Made by a program: the position numbers and the translations under genes
The notes under the pieces: model-generated
Seen by the model: only the letters and a program-made list of their open reading frames with translations
Database searches by the model: none
Told to the model about the DNA's origin: nothing
Shown here: piece by piece, positions 16,103-23,740 of the stretch
Layout of the letters: each line of letters opens with the position of its first letter
Numbering within the stretch: position 1 is the stretch's first letter
NCBI RefSeq assembly: GCF_003044185.1
Contig: NZ_PYYB01000002.1
Span: 558,001 to 622,000 of the forward strand
Length of the DNA: 64,000 bases
Direction of reading: 5' to 3'
From: Paraconexibacter algicola
GTDB lineage: Bacteria > Actinomycetota > Thermoleophilia > Solirubrobacterales > Solirubrobacteraceae

Positions 16103-19100
16103 ATGCGTGACTTCCTCGCCGCCGCCAAGTCCCGGGTCGTCGTCTTCGACGGCAGCATGGGCGCCCTGCTGGAGGAGATGGACCTCTCCCTCGAGGACGA
16201 CTACAAGCTGCCCGGACGCGCGCACGAGGCGCTCGTCCTCAACCGCCCCGACGTCATCGAGCAGGTCCACCGCTCGATGGTCGAGGCCGGCGCCGAGGCC
16301 GTCGAGACCGACACCTTCCAGGCCAGCCGGCTGAAGCTCGAGGAGTGGGGCCTGGAGGACCACACGCTCGAGATCAACCAGCGCGCCGCCGAGATCGCCC
16401 GCAAGGCGGTCGGCGAGGACCGCTTCGTCGCCGGGTCGGTCGGCCCGACCGGCTTCCTCCCCGCCTCCGACGACCCGACGCTCGGCAACATCAGCTTCCA
16501 GAAGCTCGTCGACGTCTTCGCCGAGCAGTGCGAGGGCCTGCTGCTGGGCGGCGTCGACCTCTTCATCATCGAGACCCAGCAGGACATCCTCGAGACCAAG
16601 GCCGCCGTCTTCGGCGCCCGCGCCGCGATGGCGAAGGTCGGCCGCACCGTGCCGATCCAGGTTTCCGCGTTCGTCCTGCCCAACGGCGGCACGATGCTCC
16701 TGGGCACGGACATCGCCTCGATGCTCACGACGCTCGAGGCGCTGAAGGTCGACGTCATCGGCCTCAACTGCTCCTCCGGCCCCGAGGACATGCGCGACGC
16801 GGTCCGCTACCTCGGCGAGCACTGCACGGTCCCGATCCACTGCATCCCCAACGCCGGCATCCCGTTCCAGGGCCCCGACGGCGAGACGATCTTCCCCGAG
16901 GAGCCGCAGCCGCTCGCGGACACGCTGAAGGACTTCATCGAGCAGTACGGCGTGTCGGTCGTCGGCGGCTGCTGCGGCACCACGCCCGCGCACATCACGG
17001 CGATCGCGCAGGCAGCCAAGAGCGTCGAGCGCACCGACTTCAGCCGGCCGGCGCCGGGCCCGCCGCGCGTGTCGTCGATGATCACCTCCACCCCGCTCGT
17101 GCAGGAGCCCGCGCCGACGCTCGTCGGCGAGCGCGTCAACTCGCAGGGCTCGCGCGCGGCGAAGGAGATGCTCCTCAACGACGACTACGACGGCCTCGTC
17201 CGCGTCGCCGAGGACCAGGTCGAGGGCGGCGCCCACGTGCTCGACCTCTGCGTCGCGCTGACCGAGCGCACCGACGAGGACGAGCAGATGCGCGAGGTCG
17301 TCAAGCGCGTCTCGCTGACCCAGCCCGCACCGGTGCAGATCGACTCCACCGAGCCGGAGGTCATCAAGCTCGCGCTCGAGCAGACGCCGGGCCGCGCGAT
17401 CGTCAACTCGATCAACCTCGAGGCCGGCCGCGACAAGGCCGACGTCGTCGTGCCGCTCGCGATCCAGCACGGCGCCGCCGTGATCGCGCTGACGATCGAC
17501 GAGGTCGGCATGGCCAAGACCGCCGAGCGGAAGGTCGAGATCGCCAAGAAGATCTACGAGATCTGCGTCGACGACCACGGGCTCGACCCCGAGCTGCTGA
17601 TCTTCGACGTCCTCACGTTCACGCTGACCACCGGTGACGAGGAGTGGAAGCCGTCGGCGATCGAGACGATCAACGGCATCCGCGACGTCAAGGCCGCGCT
17701 GCCCGGCGTGAAGACCTCGCTCGGCGTCTCCAACGTCTCCTTCGGCGTCGGGCCGGCCGCGCGCGCGGTCATCAACTCGGTGTTCCTGCACCACTGCGTG
17801 GAGGCCGGGCTCGACCTCGCGATGGTCAACCCGAACCACATCACGCCGTACGGCGAGATCCCGCAGGAGGAGCGCGAGCTCGCCGACGACCTGATCTACA
17901 ACCGCCGCGACGACGCGCTCGAGCGGCTGATCAACCACTTCGAGTCCAAGGGCGAGTCCGAGGAGGCCGGCGGCGCCGCCGACCCGACCGCGGACATGAC
18001 CCCGCAGGAGGCGCTGCACTGGCACATCCTGCGGCGCAAGCGCGACGGCGTCGAGGCGCAGATCGACAAGTCGGTCGAGCAGATCGGCGCCGTGCCGACG
18101 CTCAACGACGTGCTGCTGCCGGCGATGAAGGAGGTCGGCGACAAGTTCGGCGCCGGCGAGTTGATCCTGCCGTTCGTCCTGCAGTCCGCCGAGGTCATGA
18201 AGCGCGCCGTCGCGCAGCTCGAGAACTACCTCGACCGCATCGAGGGCTACACGAAGGGCACCGTCGTCCTGGCGACCGTCTTCGGCGACGTCCACGACAT
18301 CGGCAAGTCGCTCGTGAACACGATCCTCACGAACAACGGCTACACGGTCGTCGACCTCGGCAAGCAGGTGCCGGTCGGCACGATCATCGACGCGGCCGTC
18401 GAGCACGACGCGACCGCGATCGGCCTGTCGGCGCTGCTGGTGTCGACCTCCAAGCAGATGCCGCTGGTCGTCCAGGAGCTGCAGGCCAAGGGCCTGGAGT
18501 ACCCCGTGCTCATCGGTGGCGCGGCGATCAACCGCGCGTTCAGCTTCCGCGCCCTGCATCCGGGCGGCAAGGAGTCCTCCGAGCAGTACGAGCCCGGCCT
18601 CTACTACTGCAAGGACGCCTTCGAGGGCCTCGCCGTGATGGACCAGCTCGTCGAGGAGGAGCCGCGTCGCGCGCTGCGCGAGAAGCTCCGGACCGAGGCG
18701 ATCGCGTTCCGCGAGAAGGGCGAGGACCCGGACGAGGACCTCGACTACTCCGACAGCTCCGTGCGCTCCCCCGTCGCGCAGGACAACCCGGTCCCCGAGC
18801 CCCCGTTCTGGGGCGTGCAGGAGATCCCGGTCGACATGGACGAGCTCTACGCCCACCTCGACACCCACGTGCTGTTCAAGCTCCACTGGGGCGGGCGCGG
18901 CATCAAGGGCGAGGCGTGGGAGAAGCTCCTCAACGGCGACGGCGAGGAGGAGGGCTTCCGCCCGAAGCTCGAGCGCATGTGGCGTGAGCAGGACTACCTG
19001 CACCCGCGGGCGCTGCTGGGCTTCTTCCCCTGCTACGCGGAGGGCAACGACATCGTCGTGCTCGACCCGCAGGACCGCGAGACGGAGCTGACCCGCTTCG

Positions 19101-19693
19101 TCACGCCGCGCCAGCCCAAGGGCGACCGGCTCTGCACCGCGGACTTCTTCCGGTCCAAGGAGAGCGGCGAGCTCGACGTGATCGCCGTGCAGGCGCTGAC
19201 GGTCGGCGACGAGGTCACCGAGCTGATGGCGAAGCTCGAGGCGGACGGCGAGTTCGCCGAGCAGCTGTTCGTCCACGGCCTCGGGGTCCAGACGGCCGAG
19301 GGCCTGTCGGAGTGGCTGCACTGGAAGGTCCGCAACTGGCTGGGCATCCCGGCCACGCAGGGCCGCCGCCTCTCCTGGGGCTACCCCGCGATCCCGGACC
19401 AGAGCGACCACGACAAGGTCGACGAGCTGCTGACGCTGTCGCAGGTCGGGATGTCGATCTCCGACGGGCACGCGCCGATCCCGGAGCAGTCGACGCTCGC
19501 GATGGTGCTGCACCACCCGCAGGCGATCTACTACGGCATGCGCAACGGCCGCTTCCTGCCGGACGGCTCGCCCGACGACGTGATCAAGGGCTCGCCCCGC
19601 GATCCCTCGCTGTTCTCGGACGCCGTCGCGCTGCCGGAGGACGACCCGCGCGAGGGCGCGGTCGAGGAGGAGCAGGCGCCCGCCAGCGCCTGA
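16103..19693 (+). CDS. metH: Cobalamin-dependent methionine synthase MetH
   Basis: A 1196-residue full-length methionine synthase, which transfers a methyl group from 5-methyltetrahydrofolate to homocysteine through cobalamin. Domains in order: homocysteine-binding (1-~310; zinc Cys in NCSSGPEDM and GGCCGTTPAH near 290); pterin-binding from ~330 (LVGERVNSQGSRAAKEML); helical cap (~630-720); cobalamin-binding with the His motif VHDIGK near 730; and the S-adenosylmethionine reactivation domain to the end (WGYPAIPDQSDHDK). ATG at 16103 is set by the -10 eight bases earlier and by alignment of VVVFDGSMGALLEEM with family starts. No cobalamin riboswitch is possible on so short a leader. Followed by two genes with sulfur-metabolism links. 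Confidence 0.97.
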   Translation: MRDFLAAAKSRVVVFDGSMGALLEEMDLSLEDDYKLPGRAHEALVLNRPDVIEQVHRSMVEAGAEAVETDTFQASRLKLEEWGLEDHTLEINQRAAEIARKAVGEDRFVAGSVGPTGFLPASDDPTLGNISFQKLVDVFAEQCEGLLLGGVDLFIIETQQDILETKAAVFGARAAMAKVGRTVPIQVSAFVLPNGGTMLLGTDIASMLTTLEALKVDVIGLNCSSGPEDMRDAVRYLGEHCTVPIHCIPNAGIPFQGPDGETIFPEEPQPLADTLKDFIEQYGVSVVGGCCGTTPAHITAIAQAAKSVERTDFSRPAPGPPRVSSMITSTPLVQEPAPTLVGERVNSQGSRAAKEMLLNDDYDGLVRVAEDQVEGGAHVLDLCVALTERTDEDEQMREVVKRVSLTQPAPVQIDSTEPEVIKLALEQTPGRAIVNSINLEAGRDKADVVVPLAIQHGAAVIALTIDEVGMAKTAERKVEIAKKIYEICVDDHGLDPELLIFDVLTFTLTTGDEEWKPSAIETINGIRDVKAALPGVKTSLGVSNVSFGVGPAARAVINSVFLHHCVEAGLDLAMVNPNHITPYGEIPQEERELADDLIYNRRDDALERLINHFESKGESEEAGGAADPTADMTPQEALHWHILRRKRDGVEAQIDKSVEQIGAVPTLNDVLLPAMKEVGDKFGAGELILPFVLQSAEVMKRAVAQLENYLDRIEGYTKGTVVLATVFGDVHDIGKSLVNTILTNNGYTVVDLGKQVPVGTIIDAAVEHDATAIGLSALLVSTSKQMPLVVQELQAKGLEYPVLIGGAAINRAFSFRALHPGGKESSEQYEPGLYYCKDAFEGLAVMDQLVEEEPRRALREKLRTEAIAFREKGEDPDEDLDYSDSSVRSPVAQDNPVPEPPFWGVQEIPVDMDELYAHLDTHVLFKLHWGGRGIKGEAWEKLLNGDGEEEGFRPKLERMWREQDYLHPRALLGFFPCYAEGNDIVVLDPQDRETELTRFVTPRQPKGDRLCTADFFRSKESGELDVIAVQALTVGDEVTELMAKLEADGEFAEQLFVHGLGVQTAEGLSEWLHWKVRNWLGIPATQGRRLSWGYPAIPDQSDHDKVDELLTLSQVGMSISDGHAPIPEQSTLAMVLHHPQAIYYGMRNGRFLPDGSPDDVIKGSPRDPSLFSDAVALPEDDPREGAVEEEQAPASA

Positions 19694-19710
19694 GGTCGGA
19701 CCCGGAGTCC

Positions 19711-19728
19711 GGTCCGCCGCGGCGGACC
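19711..19728. terminator. GC palindrome after metH
   Basis: GGTCCGCCG/CGGCGGACC forms an 18-base perfect palindrome 17 bases after the metH stop. Its small loop and missing U-tract make terminator function possible, not certain. Confidence 0.4.
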
Positions 19729-19754
19729 CGACCCCACCCGCGCCCACAGGAGCG

Positions 19755-19793
19755 CCTAATCCTGCAATTCCAATCATGTTTGTGTAGATTAGG
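19755..19793 (+). promoter_or_regulatory. Promoter of the amidohydrolase gene with flanking inverted repeat
   Basis: A -10 TAGATT (19785-19790) precedes the ATG by 7 bases. CCTAATC (19755-19761) and GATTAGG (19787-19793) are perfect inverted repeats 25 bases apart; the right arm overlaps the -10. The stretch is markedly AT-rich for this window. Confidence 0.5.
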
Positions 19794-19797
19794 TCCC

Positions 19798-20736
19798 ATG
19801 TCCGGGATCGACGTCCACCAGCACCTCTGGCCCGAGCCCCTGCTCGAGCTGCTCGCCGCCCGCACGACGCCGCCGTGCGCTCGGTGGGACCACGGCGTCT
19901 GGCGCGTCTCGATCCCGGGCGAGCACGACTTCCTGCTGCCCCCGCACAGCGGCGAGCCCGAGGACCGTGCCCAGGCCGTCCGCGATGCCGGGCTGCGCCG
20001 CGCGCTCGTGGCGCTGTCGAGCGTCTGGGGCATCGAGTCGCTCCCCGCGTCACAGGCGCGGCCGCTCCTGGACGCCTGGACCGACGCGATCGCCGCGCTG
20101 CCCGACGAGCTCGGTGGCTGGGGTGCCGTCAGCCTCGACCAGCCCGACCCGGCCGAGGTCGACCACGTCCTCGACGCCGGCGCGGTCGGCGTCTGCCTGC
20201 CCGCCTCCGCGCTCGCCGACCCCGTCGGCGTCGAGCGCGTCCTGCCGCTGCTGGAGCGCCTCGAGTCGCGGCTGGCCCCCCTGTTCGTGCACCCCGGGCC
20301 GGCGCCCTGGCGCGGGCACCCCGCGGCGACCGTGCAGGCCGCCTGGTGGTTGCCGACGACCCGCTACGTCCACGACGTCCACGACGCCTGGCACGCGTTC
20401 GCCGCGTTCGGGCGCCCCGCGCTGCCGCGGCTGCGCGTCGTCTGGTCGTTCCTCGCCGGTCTCGCCCCGCTGCACGCCGAGCGGCACGCCGCGCGTGGCG
20501 GCCTCGCGGTCGGCGCGACCGATCCGCTGAGCTTCTACGAGCCGTCCTCCTACGGTCCGCGCGCGCTGCGGCAGATCGCCTGCGCCGTCGGCACCGGGCA
20601 GCTCGTCCACGGCACCGACGCGCCGGTCGTGCAGGCCGACACCGACCCCTGGAGCGGCCTGGGCACCGATGCGCTGCTGCTCGCCCGCGGCGACAACGCC
20701 GACCGGCTCCTCGGGACCGCCTGGGTGGCGGCATGA
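19798..20736 (+). CDS. Amidohydrolase family protein
   Basis: A 312-residue protein with TIM-barrel metallohydrolase motifs: the N-terminal metal site DVHQHLW (residues 5-11), a second His in FVHPGP, HDVHDAWH in the central barrel, and VHGTDAPV near the C-terminus with the family Asp. This matches amidohydrolase-2 (decarboxylase-like) members that act on ring or amide substrates. Start set by a -10 element seven bases upstream. Its TGA overlaps the ATG of the cysteine-dioxygenase-like gene (ATGA), so they are translated together. Following metH, a role in sulfur-compound or aromatic-acid breakdown is possible but not shown. Confidence 0.82.
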   Translation: MSGIDVHQHLWPEPLLELLAARTTPPCARWDHGVWRVSIPGEHDFLLPPHSGEPEDRAQAVRDAGLRRALVALSSVWGIESLPASQARPLLDAWTDAIAALPDELGGWGAVSLDQPDPAEVDHVLDAGAVGVCLPASALADPVGVERVLPLLERLESRLAPLFVHPGPAPWRGHPAATVQAAWWLPTTRYVHDVHDAWHAFAAFGRPALPRLRVVWSFLAGLAPLHAERHAARGGLAVGATDPLSFYEPSSYGPRALRQIACAVGTGQLVHGTDAPVVQADTDPWSGLGTDALLLARGDNADRLLGTAWVAA

Positions 20737-21209
20737 GCGCGCTGACCGCCCTCTCCCCCGCCGAGCTGCAGCAGCTGGTCGACGAGCTCGCCGCCGCCCC
20801 GGACGGGTGGCGCGACCGCGTCCGGCACGAGCCGGGCGCCGACCGGGTCTGCATCGAGTTGCGCCGCGACGACAGCGTCGAGGTCTGGCTCATCTGCTGG
20901 CTGCCCGGCCACGACACCGGCTTCCACGACCACGACGACGCGGCCGCCGCGATCACCGTCGTGGAGGGCGCGGTCCGCGAGGAGCGCCTGTCGCTGCAGG
21001 GCGCGGTCGGCACGACCTACCGGCCCGGCGACACGGTCACCGTGCCGTCGCGCGCGATCCACCGCGTCCGGCATGCCGGGGACGGGCCCGCCGTCACCAT
21101 CCACGCCTACTCGCCGCCCCTGCGCGAGATGGGCGCCTACGCCCCCGACGAGGAGACCGGCGAGCTGCGCCGCGTCGTCGTCGGCGGCAAGGAGTCGCTG
21201 CGGGCCTGA
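20733..21209 (+). CDS. Cysteine dioxygenase-like cupin
   Basis: A 158-residue single-domain cupin. The first cupin motif is GFHDHDDAAAAITVVEGAVREE, with two metal His and the family Gly; the second contains PSRAIHRVRH with the third His. Spacing and length fit type I cysteine dioxygenases, which oxidise cysteine to cysteinesulfinate using Fe(II) and O2; related thiol dioxygenases use 3-mercaptopropionate. Translationally coupled to the amidohydrolase through a four-base overlap. The substrate cannot be settled from sequence alone. Confidence 0.8.
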   Translation: MSALTALSPAELQQLVDELAAAPDGWRDRVRHEPGADRVCIELRRDDSVEVWLICWLPGHDTGFHDHDDAAAAITVVEGAVREERLSLQGAVGTTYRPGDTVTVPSRAIHRVRHAGDGPAVTIHAYSPPLREMGAYAPDEETGELRRVVVGGKESLRA

Positions 21210-21225
21210 GCGTCGTCCGGGTCGG

Positions 21226-21248
21226 CGGACGGCGCGTGCTCCCGTCCG
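21226..21248. terminator. Weak hairpin between convergent genes
   Basis: CGGACGG (21226-21232) and CCGTCCG (21242-21248) form a 7-bp stem with a 9-base loop between the cupin stop and the RTX gene stop. Confidence 0.4.
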
Positions 21249-21280
21249 TCCGTCCGGACCGCCCGCGTCCCCCCGGGCGC

Positions 21281-23059
21281 CTAGCGGCGGCGGGCGGCCT
21301 TCTTGCGCTTCTTGCTGGCCTGCGCCTTGGAGGTCGGCGTGATCAGCGTCTCGCAGCCCCGGACCACGTCGCGCTTGTCGACCTCGGCGACGTCGTCGCC
21401 CGGGCCGCAGTCGACGATGTCGCGCTCGCCGTCGTAGCTGAACAGGCGGTCGTTGCCGGTCCCGCCCTTCAGGCGGTCCTTGCCGAAGCCCGCGAACAGC
21501 GAGTCGTCGCCGGCCCCGCCGGAGAGGCCGTCGTCGCCGCGTCCGCCCTCGAGGTAGTCGTCCCCGCCCTCGCCGAACAGCAGGTCGTCGCCCGTCCTGC
21601 CGAACAAGAGGTCATCACCCTCGCCGCCGTAGATCTCGTCGTTGCCCGCCTCGCCCTCCAGCGAGCCGTCGTCGCCGCCGCCGGCGCGGATCGTGTCGTC
21701 GCCGGGACCGCCGAGCACGGTGTCGGCGCCCTCGGAGCCGGTGATCGTGTCGTCCCCGTCGCCCGCGTTGAAGATCGTCGCGCCGTCGGGGCTCGGGGCG
21801 GGCGGGAAGGTGCCGTCGGGCTGCAGCGCCCGGGCCAGGTTCGGCAGCAGCGCCGACAGGACGTCGGGGCCGTCGGTGCCGCGCAGGTTGGGCCGGCCGT
21901 CCTCCGTCGGATCCATGAGGAAGCGCTGCGAGTAGTCCGCGCAGCTCTTCATCGTGGTCTCGTCGATCGGCAGGGCGGGCTTCTCCGGGAAGGCCGACGC
22001 CGTCTGCAGGACCTTGTTGCTGTTCGGCGGGTACTGGCCGAGCGACAGGGCACCCGCCTTCTTCGGGCCGCTGACGAGCCAGCGCGCCACCGGCGAGCAG
22101 TAGGAGCGGTCGGAGCGCAGCACGATCGAGAACTCGCAGTTGGCCACCGAGGCGTCGGTGTCCTGCACGTCGAGGATCACCATGTCGTTGCCGTCGCCGC
22201 AGTCGATGCGGTTGTCGCCGGGGGCGGAGAACTCGCCCGGGACGATGAGCTCGGTGGAGTTCGGCTTGAAGTCCATCGCCCAGATCAGGTCGTCTCCCGG
22301 GCCGCCGATCAGCTCGTCGGCGCCCGAGTTGCCGACGAGGACGTCGTTGCCCTCGCCGCCGTCGACGAGGTCGCCGCCCTTGCCGCCGATCAGGAGGTCA
22401 TCGCCCGGTCCGCCCTCGAGCACGTCCTGGCCGCCGCCGCCGAGGAGGATGTCGTTGCCCGGGGCGCCGTCGTCGCCGTCGCCGTAGAGGTGGTCGTCGC
22501 CGCCACCACCGGAGATGAAGTCGTCCTGCGCCCCCCCGTAGAGGCCGCCGCCGTCGACCTTCGAGCCGTCGTTGCCGGTCTCGCCGTAGATGCGGTCGAT
22601 GCCCGGGCCACCGTGGGCGCTGACGTCGTCCCCGAAGCCCATCCGGATCGTGTCGTCGCCCGACCCGCCGGTGACGACGTCGTCGCCCTGGCCGGCGTTG
22701 AGGACGTCGTTGCCGTCGCCGCCGTCGAGGAGGTCGTCGCCGCGCTCGGCCGCGAAGTCGGCGCCGTTGCCGACCGTGTCGTCGCCGGGGCCTCCCAGCA
22801 TCCGGTCGTTGCCGGAGCCGCCGCTGAGGCGATCGTCGCCCGAGCCGCCGTCGAGGATGTCGTTGTGCGTGTAGCCGCGCAGCAGGTCGTTGCCGCCCAG
22901 GCCGCAGAGGTAGTCGGCGTTCCAGCCGCCGATCAGGCGGTCGACGCCGCGGGTGCCGCGCTGGTCGCAGCGTGACGCGTCGGCCGCGCCCGCGGTCAGC
23001 CCGGACGCGCAGAGCGAGAGGGCGATGATGGCTGGGAGTCCCCTGACGGTGCGGCGCAT
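21281..23059 (-). CDS. Secreted RTX calcium-binding repeat protein
   Basis: A 592-residue exported protein. A signal peptide (ends GAADA) leads into repeated nonapeptides of the GGxGxDxLx type in two blocks: roughly 35-270 (GGSGDDRLSGGSGNDRMLGG) and ~420-570 (GEGGDDYLEGGRGDDGLSGG). Each block should wind into a calcium-bound parallel beta roll. The middle (~275-420) is a different, Cys-containing region. There is a basic tail (KAQASKKRKKAARRR) and no protease or lipase domain, so a structural or S-layer-like role is likely. The ATG at 23059 lies inside the 3' end of the GIY-YIG gene, a 64-base overlap, and has no clear ribosome site. Confidence 0.85.
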   Translation of the reverse strand: MRRTVRGLPAIIALSLCASGLTAGAADASRCDQRGTRGVDRLIGGWNADYLCGLGGNDLLRGYTHNDILDGGSGDDRLSGGSGNDRMLGGPGDDTVGNGADFAAERGDDLLDGGDGNDVLNAGQGDDVVTGGSGDDTIRMGFGDDVSAHGGPGIDRIYGETGNDGSKVDGGGLYGGAQDDFISGGGGDDHLYGDGDDGAPGNDILLGGGGQDVLEGGPGDDLLIGGKGGDLVDGGEGNDVLVGNSGADELIGGPGDDLIWAMDFKPNSTELIVPGEFSAPGDNRIDCGDGNDMVILDVQDTDASVANCEFSIVLRSDRSYCSPVARWLVSGPKKAGALSLGQYPPNSNKVLQTASAFPEKPALPIDETTMKSCADYSQRFLMDPTEDGRPNLRGTDGPDVLSALLPNLARALQPDGTFPPAPSPDGATIFNAGDGDDTITGSEGADTVLGGPGDDTIRAGGGDDGSLEGEAGNDEIYGGEGDDLLFGRTGDDLLFGEGGDDYLEGGRGDDGLSGGAGDDSLFAGFGKDRLKGGTGNDRLFSYDGERDIVDCGPGDDVAEVDKRDVVRGCETLITPTSKAQASKKRKKAARRR

Positions 23060-23382
23060 GCGGGGTCGATCGGCGCGTCGGAACCGCGACTTGACCCGCA
23101 ATGTGGTGCTCTGGACGTCTGACCGCTCGGCGAGTCCAGCAGTGCCAGCTTCTCCGTTCGCGACAGGCGCTTGATGCGACGTTCCTCGCGCATCGCGGCC
23201 GCGCGGTCCTCCTGGGGCGCGGCCCAGACGAGCTCGACCGGCAGCCGGCTGCGGGTGTACTTCGCGCCGCGACCGGCGGCGTGGACGGCGAGCCGGGCGT
23301 CGAGGTCGACGGTCCAGCCGCAGTAGAGGCTGCCGTCCCCGCAGCGCAGGAGGTAGACCCAGGCGTCCGGCCGCCCGGTCAT
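22996..23382 (-). CDS. GIY-YIG nuclease-like protein
   Basis: A 128-residue protein with a small GIY-YIG domain in its first ~80 residues: WVYLLRCGDGSLYCGWT (the YCGWT strand replaces the usual YIG), DLDARLAVHAAGRGAKYTRSR with the catalytic Arg, and a Glu in MREERRIKRLSR. This matches the short UvrC-like YhbQ/COG2827 family, whose cellular role is unclear. The C-terminal ~45 residues are low-complexity and overlap the RTX start in another frame. Its ATG overlaps the stop of the lipoprotein gene (ATGA). Confidence 0.82.
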   Translation of the reverse strand: MTGRPDAWVYLLRCGDGSLYCGWTVDLDARLAVHAAGRGAKYTRSRLPVELVWAAPQEDRAAAMREERRIKRLSRTEKLALLDSPSGQTSRAPHCGSSRGSDAPIDPACAAPSGDSQPSSPSRSARPG

Positions 23383-23738
23383 CCGGCGGTCCCGGCGCCG
23401 GTCGGGCCGGTCGGGCCGGTCGGGCCGGTCGGGCCGGTCGGCGTCCCGGGGCGCTGCAGGGCGAAGCGGAATCCCCCGTCGCCGTCGAGCACCGTGACCT
23501 GCACCGCCGCCGCGCTGTCGTCGTCGAGGCGCAGGCCGCAGCGGAACGTCGTGCCCGCCCGGGCCGGACGGTCCTCCGGGCACCGCACCGCCGGGCGCTC
23601 CGCGGTCTGCCGTTCCAGGTCCGCGGCGATCGCCCGCTCGAGCGCGGCCTCGTCCAGCACGCGGACCGTGTCGCCGCCACAGCCGGCCACGAGCACCCCC
23701 GCGAACGCGAGCGCCGCGAGCCCGCCCGACGGGCGCAC
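23379..23738 (-). CDS. DUF4333-type lipoprotein with collagen-like tail
   Basis: A 119-residue lipoprotein: GTG start, hydrophobic stretch, lipobox VLVAGC. The mature part matches DUF4333 (VLDEAALERAIAADLERQT, then VRCPEDRPARAGTTFRCGL with the two conserved Cys), a domain of actinobacterial exported proteins. The C-terminus ends in about five Gly-x-x triplets (TGPTGPTGPTGPTG) encoded by a 9-base tandem repeat. GTG at 23738 is two bases from the previous stop, with GAGG seven bases upstream. ORF callers may extend it far upstream in a shadow frame; the lipobox argues against that. Confidence 0.75.
   Translation of the reverse strand: MRPSGGLAALAFAGVLVAGCGGDTVRVLDEAALERAIAADLERQTAERPAVRCPEDRPARAGTTFRCGLRLDDDSAAAVQVTVLDGDGGFRFALQRPGTPTGPTGPTGPTGPTGAGTAG
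23398..23442. repeat. 9-bp tandem repeat (CCGGTCGGG)
   Basis: Four perfect copies of CCGGTCGGG plus a fifth differing at the last base, coding the (Pro-Thr-Gly)n tail of the lipoprotein. Copy number could change without shifting the frame. Confidence 0.85.
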
Positions 23739-23740
23739 GC

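Noticed and set aside
16088-20053. Long antisense frame over metH
   Set aside because: Stop-poor because of GC-rich third positions; no domain is recognisable.
21400-22900. Repetitive DNA resembling a repeat array
   Set aside because: The repeats code in-frame RTX nonapeptides with degenerate DNA sequence and no uniform spacers; not a CRISPR or satellite array.
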